Below are positions 53,781-64,000 of a stretch of DNA of 64,000 nt, piece by piece. The notes below the pieces were generated by a model. It made no database searches. It had not been told where the DNA came from and worked only from the letters and a program-made list of their open reading frames with translations. The position numbers were made by a program, and so were the translations under genes. The DNA comes from Ceratothoa steindachneri (Eukaryota; Arthropoda; Malacostraca; Isopoda; Cymothoidae), in contig OZ018320.1 of assembly GCA_963969495.1 (NCBI GenBank), forward strand, positions 79,419,313 to 79,483,312, given 5' to 3'. The number at the start of each line of letters is the position of its first letter. Within the stretch, counting starts at the first letter, position 1.

Positions 53781-55060
53781 TCAGGTATATATTCCGATTT
53801 GGTTTTCTCGAGGGTGGTTTCTTCCGCTTGGGAATAGGGCTTGCCTGGTGGCGCGTCCCCTAACTGCCCTCGGAATGTCTTGGTCGAGGTTCAAGTTCGG
53901 GAGTATCTCAGTTTCGATCTTGTCCCAGGTCTTTCTCCCTAGCCTTTGGAGTTCCATATTCAGTGGGTTCAGACCTGCTCTTGCGTGCAGTTCTGTTTGC
54001 TGTATATGGTCCATCCTTCGTGCTCCAGCTATAAGCAGGGCTACTTCGTTCCGCACACTCTGCTTTTGTCTGAGAGAGGTGCAGCCTGCATGACCACTGC
54101 TGGGTACACTAAGTTTTCTTAGCCTCCGTTTCTGTAAGGACTGCCTTCGGTGCTTGAGTGCACGTTGTGTTTTGTTTCCTGGTGTGCTCTTCTTTTTTTC
54201 TGTTGGACTTTTTTCTGTAATTAGTTCTTTTTTAAGAGGGCAGGCCATAGCCATGGAGCGATGTCCTTGACCGCAGTTGGCACACATCTCCCTCGGACTG
54301 CTACAATTCTTCCAGTGGTGCCCCACCTCACTACACCTTGAGCAGATCTCCTGTGGTTCGGGGCAATCTTTAGTCGCGTGGCTCTCCATTTTGTAACAGC
54401 GGAAGCAGAACTGTATGGGAGTAAGCTCTTCCCTTTCTATCTGCTCTCCGATGATTTTTGCGTTGAATAACAGAAGTCCATTTTATTTTGCTTTTTGAGC
54501 CATCGATGTGTCCGTAAAGTCTACCTTGAATACATGTGAGTATCCTGTATTCTCATTTTTGTTCTAGAATTTAATAATTTCTGGAACTTTGGCCCATGGT
54601 TGGTTCCTCGCGATTTCCTCCTTTATTTGTTCTTTGGAGTGCTGTCAAATCCAAGGATCTAGTCTCCTGCATACGACGCTCATGTGCGTCTGTATTTGAG
54701 GCGGGATTGCCGGCTGGAGACCTATTTCGCGCAGTGTCTCTACTGCCTGCTCCTTCGTTATACCCTCCACATCTTTTTCTTTCTCGCAGACCGCCACATA
54801 TCCTGCGGGGACCTCGAGCAGACGGAGCATAGCGATCTTCAGTTTCCCGAAGACCACTTCGAACGCCTTCTCTCGGCTGGGCCTGCTGCTTCCACTAATG
54901 GCGCGCAGCGGGATCCGAGATGTTCCCTCTGGTCTTGTCCAAAAACTCCCCTCAGAGATTAGAGCAAACTCTTTCCCAAAGCTTTCAGCATCGCCTCGTA
55001 ACCAGGTGATCTCTTCTGTAGAGTTCCACAGTGGGCTAATCCTCAAACCTACTTTCCTTT
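53781..55060 (-). pseudogene. LINE ORF1 (Gag-like) with CCHC zinc knuckles
   Basis: Right to left: LLEVPAGYVAVCEKEKDVEG (55000-54780), IGLQPAIPPQIQTHMSVVCR, then a DFTDTSMAQ-containing piece, and IEREELTPIQFCFRCYKMES, HATKDCPEPQEICSRCSEVG, HHWKNC, CANCGQGHRSMAMACP: three CCHC-type knuckles (54440-54230). A basic tail follows (KKELITEKSPTEKKKST, QRALKHRRQSLQKRRLR). One or two stops lie between the N-terminal and knuckle parts. Such ORF1 proteins bind element RNA in jockey/I-type LINEs. The matching ORF2 is not found to its left. Confidence 0.75.
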
Positions 55061-55263
55061 ACGTCTCAAATTATGTCTATCAAAGTGGATCGACATAGTT
55101 GGGGCGAGACTAGATGAATGGCAGTTCAGTTCACTTCAGCCCCCCTGCTCCGGGGGTACTTAGCCAGACATGGGTCGGCTATAAGTGGCTCCGTACAAAA
55201 ATGTTCTTATAGTCCCCGTGGGGAAAAAGCAAAATTCGTTGAGGTTTTCTTGAATGTGTTACC
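55061..55263. other. Spacer; no gene
   Basis: Nothing recognised. Confidence 0.4.
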
Positions 55264-55937
55264 CTCGACTTTTCCGCCTTTGCCGGCTGTGACTTCTAGT
55301 TGAGCGTAAAATAATTCAAGTTTTCTTCCAAGTAATAAAGTTAAAATTTAAGTGATTGAACGTTAAATGAATACGAGTAGACTAAGACAGGCAAAATTGG
55401 TCTGGAAATGATATTGTCATTTATATTGCATTTTTTATGCAGTCCAGTGTAATCGCACTTTATTGATTGAGGATTTTAATTGTAGAAATATTAACTAAGG
55501 AACGTTAAATACGGACGGGGAAGGGCAGAGACTATTGGAGTTTATGGTAGAAAACTACTTAACACAATTAGTCAATGAACCAAACCGAGGGGAAAATATC
55601 CTCGACTTTTCCGCCTTTGCCGGCTGTGACTTCTAGTTGAGCGTAAAATAATTCAAGTTTTCTTCCAAGTAATAAAGTTAAAATTTAAGTGATTGAACGT
55701 TAAATGAATACGAGTAGACTAAGACAGGCAAAATTGGTCTGGAAATGATATTGTCATTTATATTGCATTTTTTATGCAGTCCAGTGTAATCGCACTTTAT
55801 TGATTGAGGATTTTAATTGTAGAAATATTAACTAAGGAACGTTAAATACGGACGGGGAAGGGCAGAGACTATTGGAGTTTATGGTAGAAAACTACTTAAC
55901 ACAATTAGTCAATGAACCAAACCGAGGGGAAAATATC
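55264..55937. repeat. Perfect two-copy tandem duplication, 337-bp unit
   Basis: Copy 1 is 55264-55600 and copy 2 is 55601-55937; I see no difference between them. The unit includes the start of a LINE endonuclease (EDFNCRNIN, then GEGQRLLEFMVENYLTQL). At the breakpoints GAAAATATCCTCGAC and GAAAATATCCTAGAC flank the copies, so short shared sequence could have guided the event. Confidence 0.95.
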
Positions 55938-56619
55938 CTAGACGTAATTCTAAATTCTAACTAACAACGTTAATCTTATCTCGGGTATTAGTATTGGGGA
56001 AGGTATAGATTGCAGCGATCACAAAACAATACAGTTCGATATTAATATAAATCGTAACAAAGATAATAATGATATTAAAGTGTCAAATTCTAAACGTGCG
56101 GACTTTAATGGCTTCAACCACAAGTTTAGAGAGATCAAGTTGGCATCCAACGTTAGGAAATGTTAATCAGTGCTAGTCCTTTTTTCAGCGAGCATTTTAG
56201 AGAATTAGACGAGCAATTCATTCCGCGAAAAACCAAACAAAATGCCTCAAGTCAAATTGAAGGATAGAAACGGTGCATACAAGCGTCACAAGCGTAACCT
56301 ATGTGAATAAAATAATCAAATTTACGTAGCCCGACGAAAGGAATGTCAAAATGAAATACGAAACACTAAAGGAAAATATGAAATTCAACTTGCCAAAGAA
56401 AACATAACCCTAAGAAATCTTTCGATTATGTATCCAATAGAAACCTGATACAGGAAACAATAGGACTTATCAAGAATGACAATAACGAATTAGGTTCGGA
56501 TACAAATAAAGTAGCCAGTATATTAAATAACCTTTTGCAACGGTATTTATAAACGAAGACAAAAATAATATACGACGAACGAACGACGTGATAAACTCTA
56601 ATGAGCATAACCTTAATTT

Positions 56620-57505
56620 AAGGATATACCACAATCATTTTTTCAACTTTATACTACGCTAGATTATTATATAGGAAATTAAAGCTCATTAAAAGCCCTT
56701 TTATTCCTGCGAAAATCATAATAACCTAAGGCGCCGTTTTGGGGATATAGGGAGTTCTTTCAGAACCCCTCCCCCCTTTGAAACCTGATATCATATAAAT
56801 GGCAATAGAATTACTAAAAATTAAACATTCGAACTCAATTCACGACCAAATGGTGCACATATGATTTAGTTAGCATTTGAAATAAGTTTTCTTTAGTTCC
56901 ATTAAAATTTATGTTAATGGTGGACTAAAACATATATTTTTCGGACAAGGTCAACTACATATAGGCTTTGTTCTCAGTTTGAAGGATGAGGGGGTGTTAA
57001 GTGAATAGTAGGGGTGTTCTGAATGGCCTGGAATTTACTTTAATCGATATTCGAATGATGCTAAAAATATAAACCAGTTCTTAGGAGCTGTTTATTTAGC
57101 AAATATTTAAAATCGCATGGTATAGTTTTGCGTTTTGTTCACAAATTAACTTTAAAAATCTACGGAGAATTTCTACGAATGTATAAAATTTTGCATTATC
57201 TTAATTTTCACTATGTTCTAGTCATGTTGCTAAAACAAAATCTATACTATAAAAAGGGCATACAATTTACAATAAAATGATATAAGAATCAAATTAACTT
57301 TAAATATCTAGAGAAAATTTTTCACGCATGTATACAATTTTGCATTATCTTAATTTTAACTATGTTCTAGTCATGTTGATAAAAAAAATAATTATACCAT
57401 AAAAAAGTGCATAAAATTTGCAATAAGATGATATACAAAACCAAAGAATGCGAATTTTGAACGAAATAATTTGAAAAGTGACTAATGGAAAAATGTGGTA
57501 TCCCC
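56620..57505. mobile_element. AT-rich insertion with short inverted ends, inside the LINE
   Basis: The LINE reading breaks at 56620 and resumes at 57505. The borders read GGATATACCACAATCATTTT and, inverted, GGGGATACCACATTTTTCC. Inside, a 146-bp unit is repeated (57142-57287 and 57288-57430; shared phrase TTGCATTATCTTAATTTT). No coding capacity. The exact ends and a target duplication are uncertain. Confidence 0.6.
57142..57430. repeat. Two-copy tandem repeat, unit about 146 bp
   Basis: Both copies hold TTGCATTATCTTAATTTT and CTATGTTCTAGTCATGTTG with scattered differences. Confidence 0.85.
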
Positions 57506-58474
57506 TTAACCGATATCGAATTCTTCGAAGCAGAAATAGACATTTATATCAGTAAGTTAAAATCCAGCAAATTTCCGGGTCCTGATTAATCTATCCGGTG
57601 CATTTAAAAGAAATTCGAAAGGTGTTAGTGGGACCGCTAGCGAAATTTTTTAATAAATATTTAGAAGAAGGTGTTGTGCCAATAGATTTTAAGGTAGTGA
57701 ATATAACTCCTATTTTTAACAAGGATAAAAAGAACTTTCGACCAATTATCGACGCATAAGTTTAACATCCATCGTAGGTAAATTAATGGAATCCGTCATT
57801 CGCGATAGGGTGATCGATCATTTGGAAGCGCATAATCTCATTAATGATAGTTAACACGGCCTTAACAGAAACGTTCATGTTTAACTAATCTTTTTCAATT
57901 TTATGACAGCATGATTAAAAGTTATGAGAAAGCAGTTCTTTGGACATAGTTTACTTAGACTTCGCTAAGGCATTCGACACTGTTCCTCATAGGCGATTAT
58001 TAACTAAACTTTTGTTCAAGGAATTAGGGGAAACCTCCTACAATGGATAGCACAGTGGCTTAGTAATCGTAAGCAGAGAGTGGTTTTAAACGGTAAATTT
58101 TCAGAGTGGAAAAATGTAACTAGTAGCATGCCCCAAGGGTCTGAGGTGGGGCTATTGTTGTTCCTTATTTATGTAAACGATATGGACACCGCCCCCCCCC
58201 TCGGTATATTATCCAAATTTGCGGACGACATGAAAATTGGGGTAAAATTTTAAATGAAAACGATAGAAAATTACTTCAGTGAGATCTAGATAAAATCTTC
58301 GAATGGTTTAATAAATGTAACATGAAATTCAATTTAGAAAAATGTAGAGTTTTGCACGTAGGTCGAAATAACCCAAGTTTTAACTATGAAATGGGTCGTA
58401 GAAATCTTATCTCCGTGGAAGAAGAAAAAGTTTAGGGGTGCGAGTTTCAAAGGACTTTAAGTTTAACAAACAGT

Positions 58475-58801
58475 GTGACGAAGCGTGTAAGAAGGCGAAC
58501 CGAATACTTGGATTCATTTCGAGAAGTTTTCAGTATAAACAATTTTTGGTCACTTTATACACATGTAAACATCAATAAAATGGAAAGAATTCTACGACAG
58601 ACAACTAAACTAATTCCCTTAATTAGAAATAAGTCATTTTTTGAAAGATTAAATATATTAAAACTACCAACTCTCGAAACTAGGCGATTGCGAGGCGAGT
58701 TTATCGAAGTATTCAAGATTCTAAATAAATTTGAAAACGAAAATTCTGATTTTTTTTTAAGTACAACTATAGCATCATACGTAACAACGGTTTTAGAATG
58801 A
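58475..58801 (+). pseudogene. LINE ORF2 C-terminal open piece
   Basis: About 108 codons: VNINKMERILRQTTKLIPLI, FFERLNILKLPTLETRRLRG, EFIEVFKILNKFENENSDFF. The late R-R-x-R-G-E-F/L-I-E-V-F-K block is the same that occurs in the young copies at 15100 and 43350. A YTHVN junction near 58555 replaces the usual LVRPHLEY block, so a stretch is deleted. Confidence 0.75.
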
Positions 58802-58960
58802 AAGAACGGAGGTTTCAAACGAACATATGTAAAAAAAAATCACCTTTAAAATCATCGACAAATGGAATACACTCCCCATGGAGGTAGTAAATGCTAATAG
58901 TGTGAATAACTAAAAAAAAAACAAAATTCACAGTTACTTTGCGAATAATAATATTGTTTA

Positions 58961-59737
58961 AATACCCAGTCCTGTTGGGAATTAAATATCACATGAGCAA
59001 GTATCGTAATGACAATGTCCAAAAGAGAACTACTAGTAAATTAGTATAAAATGGGAGTGGCGTTTGAGTGGACTAAGTAGTTCTTGCTAGCTCCCTGTAA
59101 CTATGTAAGCCAGAGATGACATGGAAACTTGGTAAAACCTCACTCAAGACTCATCAAAAATGCGACCATTTTGAAGTCTCCAATCACTTTCCAGCCAAAT
59201 TCTTTATAATTTAAAGCTTGCAGCAAGAACTTGACACTGGTATAGTCTTCCTTGAGATATACTGAATGAGGCAAGGAAAGTGATGGATGCTTATTTCACT
59301 TATGTAGAAGTTATAGGTCACTAGTGTATAGGTGTGGTGATCTTGATGTGAAAGCGTTTGTAGAAGTGGGATGCGGTGTGATGGTGAGTGAAGTGGTGGA
59401 GTCCGGCGTGGTAGGTATTGAGGGCTTGTAGGTATCAGGTCTACTTTTATCTTGCAGTTGAATTTGTTCTGACTCCCAAAGTTTCTCACGGGGAATACGC
59501 TTTTAAGCTGGGCTCCAGAAGGTGCCTCGGTAATCACGAGTTGAAGGAAAAGGACTTGAAAGGAAAGCGGCGATAAGTGGACTTTATTCTTAGCTTGGGC
59601 CTACCGAAATGGGGACAAGCGGAACAGTTTGAGTCCTACGCGGCTGTGCGTGAGTTTTCCGTTATGTTAAATAGCTGAGTCTAAGGAGGTAGAACTTAAG
59701 GATGAGGGAACGGATTTGGGACGCTAATAATGATCAA
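58961..59737. other. LINE 3' flank and spacer; no gene
   Basis: To about 59130 probably the 3' untranslated part of the LINE. Nothing was recognised in the rest. Confidence 0.4.
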
Positions 59738-60012
59738 ATATCAAGTAAGCTATATTGACAACCGACTTAACTGATTCTTTCTCTATCTTAGTCTCCCATT
59801 TCTTTCCGTATGTGTTCAATATATATAAGCCTCTCGTTTCTAAGGAGAGTGACCTCTTTTCACTTGACCTGGGCGGGAAGTGGAGCTAAAGATCAGAAAT
59901 GTGTTCGTCAGTTTCTTTATTGACCGTTGGGCGGAGTTACAAGAGGTATATATATGCATCTAATGGAACTACATATTTTTCCAAGTTGGGCCTACATCCT
60001 GTATCAGAATTT
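59738..60012. repeat. Direct repeat, copy 1
   Basis: Matches 61027-61363: shared phrases CTTAACTGATTCTTTCTCTA, GCCTCTCGTTTCTAAGG, GACCGTTGGGCGGAGTTACA and GGCCTACATCCTG. The TA tract in this copy is only about five units. Confidence 0.85.
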
Positions 60013-61026
60013 TAAATTGGCAGCATTCGCGATTCTTAATTCCAAACCATATGATGCCAAACGTGTTAACATTTGTGAGTCTGGATGCGGATCCTATACT
60101 GCGAATAAACCTTTTTGTTTATATATAACTTAATTTGTGTACGCATGGAACTAAGAATACGAGGATAACTTTTAAATTAATATTTATACTGACCTTTTTT
60201 ACACTTGATTTGTTCTAATAAAATTAATGCCATTCCTCTTACCACGGGACACTATATTTCTTTCTATTTACACATATTAAACTTAAGTAAGCACTAAATT
60301 TACGCTTATGTCTAGATATGAATTAAATTTTCACTTTAACCTGATATGCACTGGAATTTTTAAACTATATTATTGTCATTATTAATATTTAAATCTTATG
60401 CTCGAACGAATGGCGTGCGTTCGTACGTTGATTTCAAACTAGTTCAGTGTTGGCCTTTTTGAGCGGCGATGATTGGCACTGTGTCCGTATGTGGAAACTG
60501 GACAATCTTTTGCCGGCTTAGGTCTCCACCTACGTCCACCTGTCACGATTCGTCTTGACTCGTCCAGTTGCTTGCAGTGGCCTGGTTAGTAAAAAGAGAT
60601 GATCCTCTTACCATCATAATGGTCGCTTCGACGATGTTGGCTGTGATGGATTTCTCCAGGCCTACTTCTCCTTGAGCTGAGAGTAGGCTTGGGGTTGAGG
60701 AATCTCTTTTCTAAGAGCTCGTTGTTCACTGTATGAATCCATTGTTATTCTCGATCCCTCTTCTTGGCCGAGCGAAAGGGTCACCATTTATGGGGTTAAG
60801 GGTAAAGGGGGTGACCGGTGCTAAGGTGGATTCTTTATTTTTGGTAGAGGGAATTCGCCAGGCCTACTTTTTTCCATCCTTGAGGGGTCACCGGTCACAG
60901 AGTCTACCTCATTGGGCAAGAAGGACCCCATGACCAGTGGCAAGACCTTCTTATTCTTCGGGCCTACCTGAATGTCTAGGCCTGAGGCTAACGAGGGATG
61001 GACGAGAAACGGTAATAAAAAAATAA
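60013..61026. other. Between direct repeats; no gene recognised
   Basis: AT-rich to 60410, more balanced after. No open frame with family resemblance. It may be the inside of an unrecognised element bounded by the direct repeats. Confidence 0.35.
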
Positions 61027-61097
61027 CAAGTGAGCTATACTGACATTCGACTTAACTGATTCTTTCTCTATCTTAGTCTCTCCTTTCTCTCTGTGTG

Positions 61098-61188
<91 letters not shown>

Positions 61189-61363
61189 TCTCGTTTCTAA
61201 GGGGCGTGACTTCTTTTAACTTGACCTGGGCGTGGGGTGGAGATGAAGATCAGAAATATGTTCGTCAGTTCCTTTGTTGACCGTTGGGCGGAGTTACAAG
61301 AGATATGTGCGTCTAATAAAACTATATATTTTCCCAAGTTAGGCCTACATCCTGCTTCAGAAA
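61027..61363. repeat. Direct repeat, copy 2, with expanded (TA)n
   Basis: The same unit as copy 1, with about 42 TA units (61102-61185) where copy 1 has about five. Confidence 0.85.
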
Positions 61364-61919
61364 GACCGTTCTGTATTTTATCACAGGTTCTCGTAACTTT
61401 TAACCGGTTATATCACATCACACCTTGTATTTGATCAGCTTGTCCCTGTTATCTATTATTGAGATCGTTTCGTCTGGCAGCTGTTTCCTAGCGTGCGTAT
61501 GTTTGTGACCATGTGGGAACTCTGGCTATCCGCTTTAATTGACTCATACTTTTCTTAATAAATATACAATTGTGATATTGTATTTATCTCTATTTTACAT
61601 TGGTTCACTACTTATTACATGGCATATTATTTCATTAATTAATGCGTGTACCCAATTTCAGGATTTCATAGATCCACCAGGCACTCTGGGCCTACCTATC
61701 TTTCAATTTGAGTGCCACAGGCCGACTTTCCTTGCAATTCGGTTGCCACAAAGTACAACTTTAATCTTTCTTGCTGAACTATCAATTAAGAGCATCCACT
61801 CATGTGGTTACATTTAATTCGAATTGCATAAAACAGACCACCTATATTATTGCTATATCATAGCCCAGCTTGACAAGTAGAGAATCTTAAGATATGTTTA
61901 TGATGCTTCCTTTGCCTTG
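61364..61919. other. Spacer with a dispersed repeat; no gene
   Basis: 61618-61680 resembles 21850-21935 (CATGGCATATTATTTCA, GTACCCAATTTCAGGATTTC). Confidence 0.45.
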
Positions 61920-62357
61920 TCATTTAGACATATTCATCCAGCAAATCACTCTCTGTGAGGCTGGAAATCAAAAGTTCAGCATTCCACTTTGAGAAGCTAA
62001 GATCTTTGACAAGGTGTTTGAGGTCATTTAGTTTGGATAGTATGGATTCCTCTTAAGAGCAATATATCTGACACTGATCTTTGCTGATCTTTTCAGCTTC
62101 GGAATTGTTGCTTTCTTCTGAGGATAGCTAATTCCTTTCTGGAGGAGGGGGGGGGGGATATAGGAAGCTGATTACTGTGTTATACTTGTGCAAGAGAGGA
62201 TGGAAGATCGATATAGGAAATAACAAGTGTATGTTGCCCCATCGACCTTTGGATGGGTCTATCATGTAGAAGTATTATTTGTTTGATTGGTCAGTAGGTT
62301 CACGGTAAACCCTTAAAATGGCAAAATTCAGGGCTATTCTTTCCCTTCTATACCATT

Positions 62358-62360
<3 letters not shown>

Positions 62361-62433
<73 letters not shown>
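62361..62433. repeat. (GA)n microsatellite
   Basis: About 36 GA units, the only long non-TA dinucleotide array in the window. Confidence 0.97.
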
Positions 62434-62436
<3 letters not shown>

Positions 62437-62670
62437 AGAGAAAAGACGCGCACTGTCGCCTCTCTCAAGGAGAGAGAGATAGGACACACCTGCGCGACCA
62501 TTTTTAATCCACGCTAATGAGGCACAAAATCGCAAAAGCCGTGATAGGCTGAGGCCCGACTTCGCGGAAGCCTGAGATGTGCTTAAGAGCACGAAGGTTC
62601 CCACTGGGGATTATCCTGCGACGGCGGGAATCGGGTAAAATCCACCTCGCCCGGCGAAGCGTCTGTCCAT

Positions 62671-63495
62671 TATAACATTCCCCTTCGGGCGAGGGTAAAA
62701 GCCCTTCCGTCTCACCCCTATAAAACGTCCGACCCCGGACTTGGACAGTAGTAAGTAACCGCTTGTGTTCCGAGTATCTGCCATCTTCCCATCCCCGTTA
62801 GTTCCGCCCAAACCCTGGCAGAACCTGTCAAGCTCCGTATATTCTCCTAGAACTCGCGAGAGTCAACCCCGTACTCGTTGGTACCCGTTACCCGAACACG
62901 ACGCGTCAAATTCTCGATTCGGTATTCTAAACCCGAATGCAAGATCTGAGTTCATCTGGTTTAATAGTGGTTTGTCAAGAGGCTATTATTGTGGAATCTA
63001 CGCTGTCTCTAACAAGGCAGGACTACTCTCTCGGACCAAATCTTGGAGGTAAACACAACGCGCAACTCTCCTGTGCAAGCTTTCGTCCTCCTCTTTTTAA
63101 GCCTCTGCCATTTATCTTCGCGCGCGCTCAAGGTCATTTGAGCGTCCCAGCTGTCATTGTCCGTTTATGTGTACGGCAGTCGACCCCGCCCAGGTAGTTC
63201 TTTGCAGCCGAGACTCGTGTACGTCTCTTATGTTTATATACCTTAATTTAAACCCTTTTAATTTTGTAAATATATTATCTGCATAGTAGTAAAAGTATAT
63301 TTTTGTACTCCGTTTCTATTACCCCAGAACCTTTCCAAGATAGCTAAGAATTGGCCAACCTAAACTGCACTCTGAAACTTAATTGCACTCTGATTTATAT
63401 TTATAATTTTACCCACGCTCATAAAGGACTACTCCGTTCATAAGCCACTCTTCCTCGGGCTGAGAAATTTTGAAAAGGGCTGGGTTCTACGACAA
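62671..63495 (+). mobile_element. Possible solo LTR, GC-rich
   Basis: A sharp rise in GC content, a TATAAAA box at 62719-62725 followed by CGTCCGACCCCGGACTTGG, and borders TATAACATTCC...TCTACGACAA with CCAT on both sides (62667-62670 and 63496-63499). LTRs often start TGTAACATTCC, so the first bases may be mutated. The short duplication and missing TG make this tentative. Confidence 0.35.
62719..62725 (+). promoter_or_regulatory. TATA box candidate
   Basis: TATAAAA in CCCCTATAAAACGTCCG, in a GC-rich setting and about 25-30 bp before GGACAGTAG. It probably belongs to the possible LTR. Confidence 0.4.
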
Positions 63496-63830
63496 CCATC
63501 CTGTAAAATTAAAAAATATAATTTATTAGTCTTTTGGTTTAAAAAAAAACATAATAGCTTAAATATTTTACCTTTAATAATTTACTCTTTACAACAAACA
63601 ATTTTCTTACGATCTAAAGTTTTTTGCAGTGTTCACAAGCCAAATGAGGTCCCCAGGGTTTGTCTTGGCCCCCAACTGGTATGTCAAAGTATGTTTTATA
63701 AGCTTCACAAATTATCATCAGTTCTGTCACACCAAATTTTCACTCTTGTTTTCATTAACTTTCCGCGGATATAACAGAATGGATCTGGAGAATGATGCAG
63801 CCTCTTGATGCAATTTATCTTCTTATGTTT

Positions 63831-64000
63831 TCACTATGTTAACTAGAGCTGAAATGATAGCAGATCTGTGAAGCACTGTATATATATTTCTGGAGTAATA
63901 TTCTAGAATATCAAGAAGGATCTAGAAGTTTACAGGGGTGAGTTTTGGCAAGCTCTGGAACATTCTTGAAACTTCATAAATTTCTACTAAATTTAAGAAA
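63831..64000. other. Right edge, holds the heat-shock-element cluster
   Basis: No gene. See the entry at 63900-63975. Confidence 0.5.
63900..63975. promoter_or_regulatory. Heat-shock-element-like cluster
   Basis: GAACATTCTTGAAACTTC at 63958-63975 is four perfect, alternating GAA/TTC units with 2-bp spacing, the binding pattern of HSF trimers. A second, weaker site ATTCTAGAATATC lies at 63900-63912, and further GAA/TCTAGAA words lie between. It sits about 130 bp upstream of the first block of the minus-strand multicopy-protein pseudogene, but a regulatory link is inference. Confidence 0.55.

Larger units (their letters stand above)
55792..58960 (+). mobile_element. CR1-like LINE, forward, decayed, with an internal insertion
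   Basis: Endonuclease from EDFNCR, then LVNEPNRGENILDVILNSN; linker with KGKYEIQLAKEN and NLIQETIGLIKNDNNELGSD (56430-56520); the 880-bp insertion; then reverse transcriptase: IEFFEAEIDIYISKLKSSKF, then PGPD, FAKAFDTVPHRRLLTK-like words (57960), APRV and FADD-like region near 58210, EWFNKCNMKFNLEKCRVLHV and LPTLETRRLRGEFIEVFKIL (58660). Many frameshifts and stops. Confidence 0.78.
61920..63830 (-). pseudogene. Cys-rich multicopy protein, copy 2, broken
   Basis: Two blocks match copy 1. At 63830-63560: LHHSPDPFCYIRGKL, then EAYKTYFDIPVGGQDKPWGP and HLACEHCKKTLDRKK, equivalent to the N-terminal Cys region of copy 1 (YFGCRLGDQNKP). At 62150-61925: KLNDLKHLVKDLSFSKWNAE and LLISSLTESDLLDEYV, equivalent to EFNDLVRDLNLPKESAQLLG. 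The stretch between holds a (GA)n array and GC-rich sequence that may be a solo LTR. Frame breaks are frequent. Same orientation as copy 1, 11 kb apart. Confidence 0.6.

Noticed and set aside
59211..59537. 108-codon minus-strand reading
   Set aside because: Pro/His/Thr-rich with no family resemblance and no splice or start context.
62359..62604. Ser-Leu repeat protein
   Set aside because: Translation of the (GA)n array on the minus strand.

Overview
The window is eukaryotic nuclear DNA, most likely from an arthropod and probably a decapod crustacean. The grounds are inference from content: spliced exons with GT/AG borders, many long (TA)n arrays, and repeat families (CR1-like LINEs with an ORF1 esterase domain, jockey-like LINEs, Penelope elements, mariner, hAT and Merlin transposons) of the kinds seen together in crustacean genomes. 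There are no operons and no prokaryotic signals. No rRNA or bona fide tRNA gene was found.

The one convincing host gene lies on the minus strand across the left 6.6 kb. Three exons can be joined in phase: an ATG exon at 6595-6494, a middle exon at 3462-3168, and a third at 220-31. The last two each hold half of a FLYWCH zinc finger, which is complete only after splicing. Its two introns hold a full-length but dead mariner (962-2404), a jockey LINE scrap and an older mariner scrap.

From 7 to 25 kb the sequence is a nest of LINEs: a forward CR1/L2-like element (7.8-10.2 kb), a mosaic of truncated minus-strand LINEs (10.2-16.3 kb) containing one nearly whole CR1-like copy with ORF1 and ORF2, further truncated forward copies, and a decayed jockey element (22.7-25.3 kb). 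Small DNA elements with clear target duplications sit inside them. One is a MITE family with 8-bp duplications, present three times, twice in the same 12-bp target.

From 26.5 to 46 kb DNA transposons dominate: two decayed hAT transposases, a Merlin (IS1595-like) element with a truncated sister copy at 17.4 kb, two mariner-superfamily copies, a Tigger/pogo-like non-autonomous element, foldbacks and Penelope remnants. A second, nearly identical copy of a young CR1-like LINE (42.9-44.1 kb) has cut a jockey-like LINE in two.

From 46 to 64 kb come the rest of that LINE, two LTR copies (one a solo LTR with a perfect 5-bp duplication), two broken copies of a cysteine-rich multicopy protein family of unknown role, a LINE ORF1 with CCHC knuckles, a perfect 337-bp tandem duplication inside a LINE, a pair of diverged direct repeats, and a four-unit heat-shock-element-like site at the right edge. 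Almost every coding relic has frameshifts or stops. The genes do not form a pathway; the order of insertions is what the window mainly records.
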